DNA of 64,000 nt from Rahnella variigena (GTDB taxonomy: Bacteria > Pseudomonadota > Gammaproteobacteria > Enterobacterales > Enterobacteriaceae). This document shows, one piece after another, positions 1 to 12,265 of this stretch. The translations under genes were made by a program, and so were the position numbers. Every line of letters starts with the position of its first letter. Positions within the stretch are counted from its first letter, which is position 1. The stretch covers positions 186,001 through 250,000 of the forward strand of contig NZ_NSDJ01000001.1 in the NCBI RefSeq assembly GCF_003610915.1, read 5' to 3'. Under the pieces are notes generated by a model that did not search any database, was not told where the DNA came from, and saw only the letters and a program-made list of their open reading frames with translations.

Positions 1-20
1 CGGCTAAATTCTTTTGCCAT
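1..20 (-). CDS. rbfA: Ribosome-binding factor A, first codons only
   Basis: Only the first codons lie in the window; they read MAKEFS, the usual start of RbfA, a 30S maturation and cold-shock factor. The gene runs off the left edge. It follows infB by 79 bases in the same direction, as in the conserved nusA-infB-rbfA order. The assignment rests on this short start plus position. Confidence 0.8.
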
Positions 21-54
21 GATGCTTTTCTCCTCACTTGCTCCAGACAAACAA

Positions 55-71
55 GGGGGCGCAAGGCCCCC
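55..71 (-). other. GC-rich hairpin between infB and rbfA
   Basis: A six-base-pair all-GC stem (GGGGGC with GCCCCC) encloses a five-base loop. It sits in the infB-rbfA spacer. No run of T follows it on the minus strand, so it is more likely an mRNA-stabilising or partially terminating hairpin than a full terminator. Confidence 0.4.
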
Positions 72-99
72 CATCTGGATATCAGCTACTTCGCAAACG

Positions 100-2793
100 T
101 TAAGCGATAGTACGTTTGATCTCGATGATTTCGAAGACTTCGATCACATCGCCAGTACGCACATCGTTATAGTTCTTAACGCCGATACCACATTCCATGC
201 CGTTACGAACTTCAGCAACGTCATCTTTGAAGCGACGCAGGGATTCCAGTTCGCCTTCGTAGATCACCACGTTTTCACGCAGTACACGGATTGGGTTGTT
301 ACGCTTGATCATACCCTCAGTCACCATACAACCTGCAATAGCGCCGAATTTCGGTGACTTGAACACGTCACGAACTTCAGCCAGGCCGATGATTTGCTGT
401 TTGTATTCTGGCGCCAACATACCGCTCATCGCCTGTTTAACTTCGTCAATCAGGTTATAGATAACGGAATAGTAACGCAGATCCAGACTTTCGCTTTCTA
501 CGACACGGCGTGCAGAAGCATCTGCACGGACGTTGAAGCCCAGGATGATCGCGTTGGAAGCAGCGGCCAGTGTTGCGTCAGTCTCGGTGATACCACCGAC
601 ACCCATACCGACGATTTTAACTTTAACTTCGTCAGTAGACAGATTCTGCAACGCATCGGAAATCGCTTCGCAAGAACCCTGAACGTCAGATTTCAGAACG
701 ATGTTCAGTTCAGAAACTTCGCCTTCAGTCATGTTCGCGAACATGTTTTCCAGTTTAGATTTCTGCTGACGAGCCAGTTTCACTTCGCGGAATTTACCCT
801 GACGATACAGAGCAACTTCACGCGCTTTCTTCTCGTCACGAACAACAGTCACTTCATCACCCGCAGCCGGAACGCTGGACAGACCCAGAACTTCGACAGG
901 AATAGAAGGACCCGCAGACGTAATGTCACGACCCATTTCGTCACGCATCGCACGGACACGGCCGTATTCGAAGCCACACAGAATGATGTCGCCTTTGTTC
1001 AGAGTACCTTCCTGAACCAGAACGGTTGCAACCGGGCCACGACCTTTGTCCAGGAAGGACTCGATCACAACGCCGCTTGCCATGCCGGTGCGAACTGCTT
1101 TCAGTTCCAGAACTTCGGCTTGCAGCAAGATAGCTTGCAGCAAATCGTCGATACCGGTACCCACTTTCGCAGACACATGGATGAACTGAGATTCACCGCC
1201 CCACTCTTCTGGCATAACGCCATACTGAGAGAGTTCGGTACGAACGCGGTCCGGATCAGAGTCTGGCTTATCAATTTTGTTCACTGCAACCACGATTGGC
1301 ACGCCAGCAGCTTTCGCATGCTGTACGGCTTCGATGGTTTGTGGCATTACGCCATCATCTGCAGAAACAACCAGTACAACGATATCCGTTGCCTGAGCAC
1401 CACGAGCACGCATTGAAGTAAACGCGGCGTGTCCCGGAGTATCCAGGAAGGTGATCATGCCGTTTTCGGTTTCTACGTGGTAAGCACCGATATGCTGGGT
1501 AATACCACCGGCCTCGCCTGCTGCCACTTTCGTTGAACGAATGTAGTCAAGCAATGAGGTTTTACCGTGGTCAACGTGGCCCATGATGGTCACAACCGGA
1601 GCACGTGGCTCAGCGGCAGCAGAAGAAGCTGTATCACGATCGCTCATCAGCGCTTCTTCCAGCTCGTTCTCACGACGCAGGATAACTTTGTGGCCCATTT
1701 CTTCCGCAACCAGCTGAGCAGTTTCCTGATCAATAACCTGGTTGATGGTGGCCATGGCGCCCAGTTTCATCATGGTTTTGATGACCTGAGAACCTTTAAC
1801 TGCCATTTTGTTTGCCAGCTCAGCAACAGTAATGGTTTCACCCACTACAACATCACGGTTAACGGCAACAACAGGCTTGTTAAAGCTCTGCTGTAAGGTA
1901 CTTGGCTTACGCTTACCTTTACCGTTACGGCCAACAGCACGGGCTTCTTCGCGATCCGCTTTAGATTCGGACAGCTTGTTGCCTTTTTTCTGTTTGGTCG
2001 CTTTGCCACCGCGAGTACGGCTACGACGTTCGCCTTCAACTTTGGCGTCATTTTCGTCTTCAGCAGCACGAGCATGGGTAGAAGTGGTGACATGGTAGTC
2101 AGCAGATTCTGATTCGCTTGGAGCGGTAGCTTCAGTCCAGACACCAGAGTCAGCCATTTTACGGGCTTCTTCTGCGATGCGCTTGGCGTTTTCTTCAATC
2201 TTACGCTGGGCTTCTTCTTCCGTTTTGCGTTTCAGCTCTGCGGCTTCAGCTTCACGGCGTGCTTTCTCTGCCTGAGCTGGTTTAGTTACTTCATCGGTAT
2301 TTTGGTTGGTCACTTTATCTTTTTCCGCTGCATCACGCTTAGCTTTATCAGCGGCCTCACGTTTAGCTTGCTCTTCGGCGGCGCGTTTGGCTTTTTCCTG
2401 AGCTTCGCGCTGGGCTTGCTCCGCTGCTGCACGCTGTGCCTGTTCTTCCGCGTCACGCTTCGCCTGCTCTTCCGCTTCGGCCTGGGCAACTTCTGCCTCG
2501 GTCATATCACGTTTAACATAAGTGCGTTTCTTGCGGACCTCGATTTGCACCGATTTACTCTTCCCGCCGGTGCTCGGAATATTCAGTGTACTACGCGTTT
2601 TGCGTTGTAACGTCAGTTTGTTTGTCGCACCGGCATTTCCGCCATTCAGGTGCGCCAATAAAGTCTCTTTTTCTTGCTGGGTCACAGAGTCAGTTTCGGA
2701 CTTTGAGATCCCTGCATCAGCAAATTGCTGTACCAGGCGATCTACCGGAGTCTGAATCTCTGCCGCCAGCGCTTTTACAGTTACATCTGTCAT
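100..2793 (-). CDS. infB: Translation initiation factor IF-2
   Basis: IF-2 is the GTPase that brings formyl-Met-tRNA to the 30S P site and promotes subunit joining. The 897 residues match the enterobacterial length of about 890. The N-terminus has the IF2-associated domain (about 1-54), then a long Ala/Glu/Lys/Arg-rich, probably helical linker (about 95-215). The G domain begins near residue 405 with GHVDHGKT, followed by DTPGH and NKID, then domains II-IV to the C-terminus. It is third in the rimP-nusA-infB-rbfA operon, 24 bases after nusA. Shorter IF-2 forms from internal starts are known in E. coli; I did not locate such starts here. Confidence 0.98.
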   Translation of the reverse strand: MTDVTVKALAAEIQTPVDRLVQQFADAGISKSETDSVTQQEKETLLAHLNGGNAGATNKLTLQRKTRSTLNIPSTGGKSKSVQIEVRKKRTYVKRDMTEAEVAQAEAEEQAKRDAEEQAQRAAAEQAQREAQEKAKRAAEEQAKREAADKAKRDAAEKDKVTNQNTDEVTKPAQAEKARREAEAAELKRKTEEEAQRKIEENAKRIAEEARKMADSGVWTEATAPSESESADYHVTTSTHARAAEDENDAKVEGERRSRTRGGKATKQKKGNKLSESKADREEARAVGRNGKGKRKPSTLQQSFNKPVVAVNRDVVVGETITVAELANKMAVKGSQVIKTMMKLGAMATINQVIDQETAQLVAEEMGHKVILRRENELEEALMSDRDTASSAAAEPRAPVVTIMGHVDHGKTSLLDYIRSTKVAAGEAGGITQHIGAYHVETENGMITFLDTPGHAAFTSMRARGAQATDIVVLVVSADDGVMPQTIEAVQHAKAAGVPIVVAVNKIDKPDSDPDRVRTELSQYGVMPEEWGGESQFIHVSAKVGTGIDDLLQAILLQAEVLELKAVRTGMASGVVIESFLDKGRGPVATVLVQEGTLNKGDIILCGFEYGRVRAMRDEMGRDITSAGPSIPVEVLGLSSVPAAGDEVTVVRDEKKAREVALYRQGKFREVKLARQQKSKLENMFANMTEGEVSELNIVLKSDVQGSCEAISDALQNLSTDEVKVKIVGMGVGGITETDATLAAASNAIILGFNVRADASARRVVESESLDLRYYSVIYNLIDEVKQAMSGMLAPEYKQQIIGLAEVRDVFKSPKFGAIAGCMVTEGMIKRNNPIRVLRENVVIYEGELESLRRFKDDVAEVRNGMECGIGVKNYNDVRTGDVIEVFEIIEIKRTIA

Positions 2794-2817
2794 GCTGTTC
2801 CTTCCTGCTACAGTTTA

Positions 2818-4802
<1,985 letters not shown>

Positions 4803-4820
4803 GCCCACCCCCAAGACATA

Positions 4821-4840
4821 AAAAAAGGGCTAAATAGCCC
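4821..4840 (-). terminator. Intrinsic terminator directly before rimP
   Basis: On the minus strand a GGGCTA/TAGCCC stem with a two-base loop is followed by seven T. It is the second of two terminators between metY and rimP and ends about 20 bases before the rimP start. Readthrough must occur for the operon to be expressed, so it probably acts as an attenuator sensitive to NusA. Confidence 0.75.
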
Positions 4841-4862
4841 AGTGATTCTGTTGCCAAATAAC

Positions 4863-4884
4863 AAAAAACCCCGATAAATCGGGG
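4863..4884 (-). terminator. Intrinsic terminator between metY and rimP
   Basis: On the minus strand a perfect CCCCGAT/ATCGGGG stem is followed by six T. It is the first of the two tandem terminators in the metY-rimP leader. Confidence 0.85.
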
Positions 4885-4938
4885 CTTTATGCAACTGGAC
4901 CCTATTCGCCGCATAGCGGCTTCGGTACAACTTTCGCG

Positions 4939-5023
4939 AAGTGTTATTTCAAATAGAAACTTTCAAATTGGAACTGCAGAACATCACAGGAAGACACTGA
5001 AAGTCTATTTGAAATAAACACTT
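4939..5023 (-). other. Long stem-loop after metY, likely RNase III site
   Basis: Two arms (4939-4965 and 4998-5023) form an almost perfect stem of about 26 base pairs with two single-base bulges and a 32-base loop. In the transcript it starts about eight bases after the CCA end of metY. In E. coli RNase III cleavage of the metY-nusA-infB transcript releases the tRNA and starts decay of the mRNA behind it, and this hairpin is in the right place for that. The structure is read directly from the sequence; cleavage is inferred. Confidence 0.75.
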
Positions 5024-5031
5024 AGGGAAAG

Positions 5032-5108
<77 letters not shown>

Positions 5109-5167
5109 TCCGAAAACGTGGCAAATACTACGCCGATAATCGCTAAAAAGCAAATTATCACAAAGAT

Positions 5168-5254
5168 TGGTACCGAGGACGGGACTTGAACCCGTAAGCC
5201 CATTCGGGCACTACCACCTCAAGGTAGCGTGTCTACCAATTCCACCACCTCGGC
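5168..5254 (-). tRNA. leuU: tRNA-Leu (GAG)
   Basis: An 87-base class II tRNA with a long variable arm and encoded CCA. It begins GCCGAGGTGGTGG and the anticodon loop reads CTTGAGG, giving anticodon GAG for leucine CUC/CUU codons. It follows secG on the same strand, as in E. coli, and is probably processed from the secG transcript. Confidence 0.96.
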
Positions 5255-5340
5255 ACTCTTTTTTTTCACAATCGCTTCTACTGTCCAAGTACAAGCCACT
5301 GTTTAAAACTTTTCACTTCTTGCGATAAGAAGGTTACTGC

Positions 5341-5676
5341 TTAGTGAGGAACGTCACTGTTAGGCGCTGCTGGAGCTGCCGGTGCAGTGGTCTGCTCAGT
5401 TTTCGCTGGCTGACTCAGGTTTTCCCACTCACTACCTTTTTGGCTTTTATTGGTGCTCATGTTCCCGAGAATCAAACTAATGATAAAGAACAGTGCTGCC
5501 AAGATGCCGGTCATACGGGTCATGAAGTTACCGGAACCACTCGAACCGAACAATGTGCCAGAAGCACCTGCTCCGAAAGAGGCTCCCATATCAGCGCCTT
5601 TGCCTTGTTGCAGCATAACCAGAGCAACAAGCCCGATTGCTACGATAAGGAAAATCACCAGAAGAGCGTCGTACAT
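5341..5676 (-). CDS. secG: Protein-export membrane protein SecG
   Basis: SecG is the small accessory subunit of the SecYEG translocon in the inner membrane. The 111-residue protein has two membrane spans (about 3-24 and 54-73) joined by a Gly/Ser-rich loop with GASGTLFGSSGSGNF, the conserved core of the family. The C-terminal tail is Ala/Pro/Thr-rich. It lies between glmM and leuU, the same order as in E. coli apart from the tRNA spacing. Confidence 0.97.
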   Translation of the reverse strand: MYDALLVIFLIVAIGLVALVMLQQGKGADMGASFGAGASGTLFGSSGSGNFMTRMTGILAALFFIISLILGNMSTNKSQKGSEWENLSQPAKTEQTTAPAAPAAPNSDVPH

Positions 5677-5911
5677 AGTAGTACCTGTATCCTCGCGGGT
5701 TCACCGCATGCCAATTGCTTCTCACCATTTAGCAGGTCATTCAAGGACCCACTGAAGCGGGTGTGAATACTAACCAAAGCCGTATTGCCGTGCAAGGGCA
5801 ATCTTCATCAAAATGTTCGTTTGCGGAAAAAAACGGCAAATTTGAAGCAAAGTGGCTGACAGGACGCTGTTCAGCCACGCATATCACGAAAATTCACCGT
5901 TTTTTATCAGG

Positions 5912-7252
5912 TTACGCTTTGACTGCTTTTACCGCATCGGCAATACGGTTAGCCAGTTTTTCCACCAGTTCCGCGTCTTCGCCTTCCACCATCACCCGCA
6001 GCAAAGGCTCGGTACCTGATTTACGCAACAGCACCCGGCCACGACCCGCTAACTGTTTTTCAACGTCTGCAGTGACCTGCTTAACTTCGTCGGATTCCAG
6101 CGGATCATGTTGGCCAGCAAAACGGACGTTAATCAGGATTTGTGGCAGCAATTTCATACCGCTGCACAAATCATGCAGGCTCATGTGATTGCGAACCATG
6201 GCGGTAAGCACTTGCAAACCGGCCACGATGCCGTCACCGGTGGTGGTTTTGTCCAGCAAGATAATGTGGCCGGAGTTCTCAGCACCAATACGCCAGCCTT
6301 TTTCCTGCATTTTTTCCAGCACGTAACGGTCGCCCACTTTCGCGCGTGTAAATGGAATACCGAGCTGTTTTAATGCCAGTTCCAGGCCCATATTACTCAT
6401 CAGGGTGCCGACGGCGCCGCCTTTCAGCTGGCCCTGACGCAAGCCTTCACGAGCAATGATATAAAGGATCTGGTCACCATCGACTTTATTGCCTTCATGG
6501 TCGACCATAATCAGACGATCGCCGTCGCCGTCAAATGCCAGCCCGACATGGGCTTTTTCTGCCAGAACGCGTTGCTGTAACTGACGGACGTCGGTCGCAC
6601 CGCACTCTTCGTTAATGTTCATCCCATCCGGGTCGCAGCCGATAGTAATCACTTTAGCGCCCAGTTCCCGCAGAACGCTTGGCGCAATGTGGTAAGTCGC
6701 GCCATTGGCACAATCCACAACGATTTTCAGTCCGTTCAGGCTCAGTTCGCTCGGGAACGTCCCTTTGCAGAATTCGATATAGCGACCGGCAGCATCCACA
6801 ATACGGCTGGCTTTACCCAACGCAGCGGATTCCACGCAAGTAAGAGGTTTTTCCAGCTCAGCTTCGATGGCTTCTTCCACTTCGTCCGGCAGCTTTGTAC
6901 CGTCAATAGTGAAGAATTTTATGCCGTTATCGTAGAACGGGTTATGCGATGCAGAAATCACAATCCCGGCTTCAGCACGGAATGTACGGGTCAGATACGC
7001 AACCGCGGGTGTTGGCATCGGGCCGGTAAAGGAAGCCGACAGTCCCGCAGCAGCCAGACCGGCTTCAAGTGCAGATTCCAGCATATAGCCGGAAATACGG
7101 GTATCTTTGCCGATAATCACTTTACCCGAACCATGACGCGCTAATACTTTGCCTGCAGCCCAGCCCAGTTTGAGAACGAAATCAGGGGTGATCGGGCTGT
7201 CGCCTACTTTTCCACGTATGCCATCAGTACCAAAGTATTTACGGTTGCTCAT
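5912..7252 (-). CDS. glmM: Phosphoglucosamine mutase
   Basis: GlmM converts glucosamine-6-phosphate to glucosamine-1-phosphate, feeding UDP-GlcNAc synthesis for peptidoglycan and LPS. The 446 residues equal the family length. Visible motifs are the catalytic serine loop ISASHNP (Ser102, phosphorylated in the active enzyme), the Mg2+ loop DGDGDR (about 243), and the phosphate-binding RKSGTEP near the C-terminus. It starts two bases after the folP stop, so the two genes are probably cotranslated. Confidence 0.98.
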   Translation of the reverse strand: MSNRKYFGTDGIRGKVGDSPITPDFVLKLGWAAGKVLARHGSGKVIIGKDTRISGYMLESALEAGLAAAGLSASFTGPMPTPAVAYLTRTFRAEAGIVISASHNPFYDNGIKFFTIDGTKLPDEVEEAIEAELEKPLTCVESAALGKASRIVDAAGRYIEFCKGTFPSELSLNGLKIVVDCANGATYHIAPSVLRELGAKVITIGCDPDGMNINEECGATDVRQLQQRVLAEKAHVGLAFDGDGDRLIMVDHEGNKVDGDQILYIIAREGLRQGQLKGGAVGTLMSNMGLELALKQLGIPFTRAKVGDRYVLEKMQEKGWRIGAENSGHIILLDKTTTGDGIVAGLQVLTAMVRNHMSLHDLCSGMKLLPQILINVRFAGQHDPLESDEVKQVTADVEKQLAGRGRVLLRKSGTEPLLRVMVEGEDAELVEKLANRIADAVKAVKA

Positions 7253-7254
7253 AA

Positions 7255-8094
7255 TTATTTTTTATCCCTTGCAGAAAGTGTCGCTTCCACGATACGCATC
7301 GCTTCGACGGTTTCTTTAACATCATGTACGCGAACTATCTGAGCTCCCTGCATGGCAGCAATCACAGCGCAGGCAACGCTGCCCGTCACGCGTTTCTCCG
7401 GTGACACATGCAGTAGCTGCCCTACCATAGATTTCCTCGACATCCCCACAAGAAGTGGTAAACCGAAGTGATGGAACTCAGCCAGTCTGGCGAGTAACTG
7501 GTAGTTATGCTCTAAATTTTTACCGAAACCGAAGCCCGGGTCGAGCAACAATTTGCTTTTCGGAATGCCGGCATTCACACAACGTGCAATTTGCTCGACA
7601 AAATACTGGTCTACCTGCGCAACGACGTTGTCGTAATGCGGGGCATGTTGCATCGTTTTCGGGTCACCTTGCATGTGCATCAGACAAACGGGCAAACCCG
7701 TTTCTGCCGCAGCCTGCAATGCCCCTGGCTCCTGAAGCGAGCGAATATCGTTAATCAGATGCATACCGGCATTTGACGCTTCACGGATAACAGAAGCCTT
7801 CGAAGTATCCACCGAGATCCAGACATCAAAACGTCGGGCGATGGCTTCTACGACCGGTACCACACGGGCCAGCTCTTCCTCTTCGCTGACTTCAGCAGCG
7901 CCCGGACGCGTTGATTCGCCGCCAATATCAAGGATTGTCGCGCCGGCATCGACCATCGCCTGAGCGTGGCGAAGCGCAAGATCAAGCGTGTTGTGTCGTC
8001 CGCCATCAGAAAAGGAATCCGGGGTAACATTCAGGATCCCCATCACCTGGGGAAAAGTGAGATCCAGTATCGAGTCTCTGGCTGTGAGGTGCAT
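7255..8094 (-). CDS. folP: Dihydropteroate synthase
   Basis: FolP condenses p-aminobenzoate with 7,8-dihydropterin pyrophosphate in folate synthesis and is the sulfonamide target. The 279-residue protein carries the signature [12 protein letters not shown] (21-32) and GGESTRPGA (about 58-66), both lining the pterin/pyrophosphate site. It is the first gene after the ftsH terminator and is coupled to glmM. Confidence 0.98.
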   Translation of the reverse strand: MHLTARDSILDLTFPQVMGILNVTPDSFSDGGRHNTLDLALRHAQAMVDAGATILDIGGESTRPGAAEVSEEEELARVVPVVEAIARRFDVWISVDTSKASVIREASNAGMHLINDIRSLQEPGALQAAAETGLPVCLMHMQGDPKTMQHAPHYDNVVAQVDQYFVEQIARCVNAGIPKSKLLLDPGFGFGKNLEHNYQLLARLAEFHHFGLPLLVGMSRKSMVGQLLHVSPEKRVTGSVACAVIAAMQGAQIVRVHDVKETVEAMRIVEATLSARDKK

Positions 8095-8163
8095 AAATCA
8101 TGTCCCTTCTGGTCATTCGTTGAGGCAGTTTCAAATTCCGACACAAAGAATGCACGCATAAAA

Positions 8164-8185
8164 AACCCCGGGCAAGCCCGGGGTT
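8164..8185 (-). terminator. Intrinsic terminator after ftsH
   Basis: A perfect ten-base-pair stem (AACCCCGGGC/GCCCGGGGTT) with a two-base loop is followed on the minus strand by more T. It lies 34 bases after the ftsH stop and before folP, so folP-glmM probably depend on readthrough or on their own promoter. Confidence 0.9.
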
Positions 8186-8218
8186 GAGTGTTATCTGCGT
8201 TATTTTCCAACCAGCTGC

Positions 8219-10162
8219 TTATTTGCCGCTGAATTGCTCAAACATCGTGTTGCCAGGATTTGGCGTGCGAGGTTCGTCAACTGGCGTTGGCGCTTTTGGA
8301 GCACCGCCGTCGTTAGAATTATTGTTGCCGTTTTTACCGTTAGCATCATCCCAGCCAGCAGGCGGGCGAACTTCCGTACGGTTCATCAGGTCATCAATTT
8401 GCGGCGCATCGATGGTTTCGTATTTCATCAGGGCATCTTTCATTGAATGAAGGATATCCATGTTTTCCATCAGCAACGTACGCGCACGAATGTAGTTACG
8501 CTCAACCAGAGATTTCACTTCCTGATCGATGATACGGGCAGTTTCATCAGACATATGTTTAGCTTTCGCAACTGAACGACCGAGGAAGACTTCGCCTTCT
8601 TCTTCCGCATACAGTAACGGACCTAATTTCTCTGAGAAGCCCCACTGCGTAACCATGTTACGGGCAATAGAGGTGGCAACCTTGATGTCGTTCGACGCAC
8701 CGGTAGACACTTTTTCCACGCCGTAAATGATCTCTTCAGCAAGACGACCACCGTACAAGGTAGAAATCTGGCTTTCCAGTTTCTGACGGCTTGCACTGAT
8801 AGCATCGCCTTCAGGCAGGAAGAAGGTCACACCTAATGCACGGCCACGAGGAATAATGGTCACTTTATGCACCGGGTCATGTTCAGGAACCAGACGACCA
8901 ATGATGGCGTGGCCTGCTTCATGATAGGCAGTGGACTCTTTCTGCGATTCAGTCATCACCATGGAACGACGCTCAGCACCCATCATGATTTTGTCTTTGG
9001 CTTTTTCGAACTCAACCATCGACACCACACGTTTGTTACCACGCGCAGAGAACAATGCAGCTTCATTCACCAGGTTAGCCAGGTCCGCACCGGAGAAACC
9101 AGGGGTACCACGGGCAATCACAGACGCATCAACGTCAGTTGCCAGCGGAACGCGACGCATGTGAACTTTCAGGATCTGTTCACGGCCACGTACGTCTGGC
9201 AAGCCTACAACAACCTGACGGTCGAAACGGCCCGGACGCAGTAATGCCGGGTCAAGAACGTCAGGACGGTTAGTTGCTGCAATTACGATGATACCTTCAT
9301 TACCTTCGAAGCCATCCATCTCAACCAACATCTGGTTCAGTGTCTGTTCACGTTCATCGTGACCGCCACCTAAACCTGCACCACGCTGACGGCCAACGGC
9401 GTCGATCTCATCGATAAAGATGATACATGGAGCGGCTTTCTTCGCCTGTTCAAACATGTCACGCACACGAGATGCACCGACACCCACGAACATTTCTACG
9501 AAGTCAGAACCGGAAATCGTAAAGAATGGCACTTTGGCTTCGCCGGCAATGGCTTTCGCCAGCAAGGTTTTACCGGTACCCGGAGGACCAACCATCAGAA
9601 CGCCTTTAGGAATCTTTCCGCCCAGTTTCTGGAAACGGCTTGGCTCGCGCAGGTAATCTACCAGCTCGCTCACCTCTTCCTTCGCTTCGTCACAACCTGC
9701 AACGTCAGCAAACGTCGTTTTGATTTGGTCTTCCGTCAGCATGCGGGCTTTGCTTTTACCAAAGGACATTGCGCCTTTGCCACCGCCACCCTGCATCTGC
9801 CGCATAAAGAATATCCAGACGCCAATCAGAAGCAGCATCGGGAACCATGAAATGAAGATAGTCGCCAGGAAACTCTGCTGTTCAGGCGGTTCACCAACAA
9901 CTTTCACGTTTTTGCTCAGCAGCGTATCCAGTAATTTAGGATCATTAACCGGAATATAGGTTGTGTATTTGCTGCTGTCTTTTTTGATAACGTCAATCGC
10001 ACGTCCATTGATACGTACTTCACGGACCTGGTCTTGGGCCACTTCGGTTGTAAAGGTAGTGTAATCTACCTTACTGCCATTAGATTCGCTGGGACCAAAA
10101 CTCTGAAATACAGACATCAATACAACTGCGATGACTAACCAGAGGATCAGGTTCTTCGCCAT
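8219..10162 (-). CDS. ftsH: ATP-dependent zinc metalloprotease FtsH
   Basis: FtsH is the membrane-anchored AAA+ protease that degrades LpxC, sigma-32 and misassembled membrane proteins, in complex with HflKC (also in this window). The 647 residues show an N-terminal membrane span (about 4-22), a periplasmic region, a second span (about 95-117), Walker A GPPGTGKT, Walker B IIFIDEID, the SRH region ending RPGRFDR, and the zinc site HEAGH. I start at MAKNLIL; a TTG three codons upstream has the better-spaced GAGG ribosome site and is a real alternative. It lies 56 bases after rlmE. Confidence 0.98.
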   Translation of the reverse strand: MAKNLILWLVIAVVLMSVFQSFGPSESNGSKVDYTTFTTEVAQDQVREVRINGRAIDVIKKDSSKYTTYIPVNDPKLLDTLLSKNVKVVGEPPEQQSFLATIFISWFPMLLLIGVWIFFMRQMQGGGGKGAMSFGKSKARMLTEDQIKTTFADVAGCDEAKEEVSELVDYLREPSRFQKLGGKIPKGVLMVGPPGTGKTLLAKAIAGEAKVPFFTISGSDFVEMFVGVGASRVRDMFEQAKKAAPCIIFIDEIDAVGRQRGAGLGGGHDEREQTLNQMLVEMDGFEGNEGIIVIAATNRPDVLDPALLRPGRFDRQVVVGLPDVRGREQILKVHMRRVPLATDVDASVIARGTPGFSGADLANLVNEAALFSARGNKRVVSMVEFEKAKDKIMMGAERRSMVMTESQKESTAYHEAGHAIIGRLVPEHDPVHKVTIIPRGRALGVTFFLPEGDAISASRQKLESQISTLYGGRLAEEIIYGVEKVSTGASNDIKVATSIARNMVTQWGFSEKLGPLLYAEEEGEVFLGRSVAKAKHMSDETARIIDQEVKSLVERNYIRARTLLMENMDILHSMKDALMKYETIDAPQIDDLMNRTEVRPPAGWDDANGKNGNNNSNDGGAPKAPTPVDEPRTPNPGNTMFEQFSGK

Positions 10163-10218
10163 GTCACTCAAGGGATTAACCTCATATTACAACTGTGTTA
10201 ACAAACAGCGTTAGGGAA

Positions 10219-10848
10219 CTACAGTTTCCGCCCTGTCGCTACGATGTACACTTCTCGCGAACGTGCTCGGGAAGCGTCTGGCTTACGAATCTTCACCTTC
10301 GTAAACAGGGAGCGAATTTCCCGCAGGTATTCATCAAAGCCATCTCCCTGAAACACCTTCACCAGGAAACTTCCGCCTGGTGCTAATACATCCCGACACA
10401 TATCCAATGCTAATTCAACCAGATACATCGATTTTGGAATATCGACTGCCGGAGTACCGCTCATATTAGGCGCCATGTCAGACATGACCACCTGAACTTT
10501 GCTTTCTCCCACGCGTTCGAGCAGCGCTTTGAGAACTAATTCATCACGAAAATCCCCCTGAAGGAAGTCGACTCCAACAATAGGATCCATAGGTAAAAGG
10601 TCAAGAGCAATAATTCGCCCTTTGTTACCGATCTGCGAGGCCACATACTGTGACCAACCGCCAGGCGCTGCACCTAAATCAACCACCGTCATACCTTGTT
10701 TAAACAGCTTATCGCTTTGCTGTATTTCATCAAGTTTAAACCAGGCACGGGAGCGCAGCCCTTTTTTCTGTGCTTGTAGCACATATTTATCGCTAAAGTG
10801 TTCCTGCAACCAGCGACTGGAACTTGCAGAACGCTTTTTATTAGACAT
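10219..10848 (-). CDS. rlmE: 23S rRNA 2'-O-methyltransferase (Um2552)
   Basis: RlmE (FtsJ/RrmJ) methylates U2552 in the A-loop of 23S rRNA, a late step in 50S assembly. The 209-residue protein has the SAM motif [13 protein letters not shown] (56-68) and the catalytic triad residues Lys38, Asp124 (in SDMAP) and Lys164 at the E. coli positions. It forms the conserved rlmE-ftsH pair and is divergent from yhbY. Confidence 0.98.
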   Translation of the reverse strand: MSNKKRSASSSRWLQEHFSDKYVLQAQKKGLRSRAWFKLDEIQQSDKLFKQGMTVVDLGAAPGGWSQYVASQIGNKGRIIALDLLPMDPIVGVDFLQGDFRDELVLKALLERVGESKVQVVMSDMAPNMSGTPAVDIPKSMYLVELALDMCRDVLAPGGSFLVKVFQGDGFDEYLREIRSLFTKVKIRKPDASRARSREVYIVATGRKL

Positions 10849-11030
10849 TATTTAGTAACCATATAGTTTTCCAACCACCCTGAGTTAGAGCCTTTGGAAC
10901 AAGCCGTTAGCATCATGGCGTCTATGGCTAAGTCAGTATAATTGACCTCCCGAAGCAGTCCGGGTTGGTCATATACATGAGATGGCGGTAGAATGACCCG
11001 TTTTCAATCCCAACTTAAGCAAAAAAGACG

Positions 11031-11327
11031 ATGAATCTTAACAATAAACAAAAACAGTACCTGAAAGGTCTGGCACATCCACTGAAACCGGTTGTTATGC
11101 TGGGCAACAACGGCCTGACAGAAGGTGTGTTAGCCGAAATCGAACAGGCACTGCAACATCACGAACTGATCAAGGTAAAAGTCGCGGCAGAAGAACGTGA
11201 GACGAAGACCTTGATCGTAGACGCGATTGTGCGTGAAACCAAGGCGTGTAATGTGCAAGTCATCGGCAATATGCTGGTACTTTATCGCCCTTCCACCGAA
11301 GACCGCAAAATTATCTTACCGCGTTAA
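11031..11327 (+). CDS. yhbY: CRM-domain ribosome-associated RNA-binding protein YhbY
   Basis: A 98-residue single CRM (chloroplast RNA splicing and ribosome maturation) domain protein. E. coli YhbY associates with pre-50S particles. The conserved segment HPLKPVVMLGNNGLT contains the GxxG loop GNNG used for RNA binding. Divergent from rlmE, another 50S maturation gene, and convergent with greA. Confidence 0.96.
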   Translation: MNLNNKQKQYLKGLAHPLKPVVMLGNNGLTEGVLAEIEQALQHHELIKVKVAAEERETKTLIVDAIVRETKACNVQVIGNMLVLYRPSTEDRKIILPR

Positions 11328-11469
11328 TCCATTAAGGTTTAACGAAAAGCGCTGTAGATTTTCGGAAAGGTGCCACGAAATCACGTTCAGGGGAAGGTCT
11401 CAGCGGGCCTTTTTACTTTAGTTTTCAATTTACTGTGAAGCAATTCACTGCATGAATGTGAGAATTACA

Positions 11470-11497
11470 GGGCGAAACATCACGTTTCGCCCTTTTT
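11470..11497 (+). terminator. Terminator between yhbY and greA
   Basis: A GGGCGAAAC/GTTTCGCCC stem with a short loop is followed on the plus strand by five T. It lies between two convergent genes. The plus-strand T run is the better one, so it mainly serves yhbY and only weakly greA. Confidence 0.75.
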
Positions 11498-11507
11498 AAT
11501 GCAGATT

Positions 11508-11984
11508 TTAGAGGTATTCGACCTTCAATACTTCAAACTCAACATCACCGCCAGGTGTTTTGATAACAACGACATCATCCTGTTCTTTGCCGATTAAACC
11601 ACGTGCAATCGGTGAGTTAACAGAAATGAGGTTCTGTTTAAAATCAGCTTCGTCATCGCCGACAATGCGGTATTTCTGCTCTTCTTCAGTATCCAGATTC
11701 AGCACTGTCACTGTGGCGCCAAAAATCACGCGGCCAGTAGCAGGCATTTTAGTCACATCAATAACCTGAGCATTCGACAGCTTGGCTTCGATTTCCTGGA
11801 TACGACCTTCACAAAAACCCTGCTGCTCACGCGCAGCATGGTATTCAGCATTCTCTTTCAAATCGCCGTGTTCACGTGCGGTCGCGATATCAGCAATGAT
11901 TTTCGGGCGACGGACACCTTTCAGATGGTCCAGTTCTTCACGTAATCTTTCTGCGCCACGCAATGTCATCGGAATCGGTTTCAT
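11508..11984 (-). CDS. greA: Transcript cleavage factor GreA
   Basis: GreA enters the RNA polymerase secondary channel and stimulates cleavage of backtracked RNA. The protein is 158 residues, the exact family length. It has the N-terminal coiled coil, with the acidic tip region [20 protein letters not shown] (about 36-55), and a C-terminal FKBP-like domain with IGKEQDDVV. Its 281-base upstream spacer to dacB contains a run of eight T on the minus strand (around 12085), reminiscent of the greA leader attenuator of E. coli, but I could not fold a clear stem before it. Confidence 0.98.
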   Translation of the reverse strand: MKPIPMTLRGAERLREELDHLKGVRRPKIIADIATAREHGDLKENAEYHAAREQQGFCEGRIQEIEAKLSNAQVIDVTKMPATGRVIFGATVTVLNLDTEEEQKYRIVGDDEADFKQNLISVNSPIARGLIGKEQDDVVVIKTPGGDVEFEVLKVEYL

Positions 11985-12265
11985 ATATTTATTACCTCTA
12001 ACTTGGTCCTTTCGGTAAACACCGTCCTGATTGAATCAGGTAAGAAATTAAGCCAGCGCTTCTGACCGACTCTCTGGCGAAAAGCAAAAAAAACCTCACC
12101 CGGAGTTGCCACCAGGCCAGGATTCATTTTGCATTTTGATTCGTATTTTAACGTAGAGTTCCTTGAGGATCATCGTTTAGTTTCAGCCACGTTGCGCCTT
12201 GGTTCGTAGCATCGTAGTATGGCACCACATTATCCCGCCGTTACCCAGAGCCTTTACTCAAAATA

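Noticed and set aside
394..1416. Long plus-strand frame opposite infB
   Set aside because: Antisense shadow of a conserved gene; similar shadows opposite tamB, rnr, aidB, nusA and other genes were dismissed for the same reason.
12085..12092. Run of eight T in the greA leader considered as attenuator
   Set aside because: I could not find a stable stem directly before the run, so I did not call a terminator.
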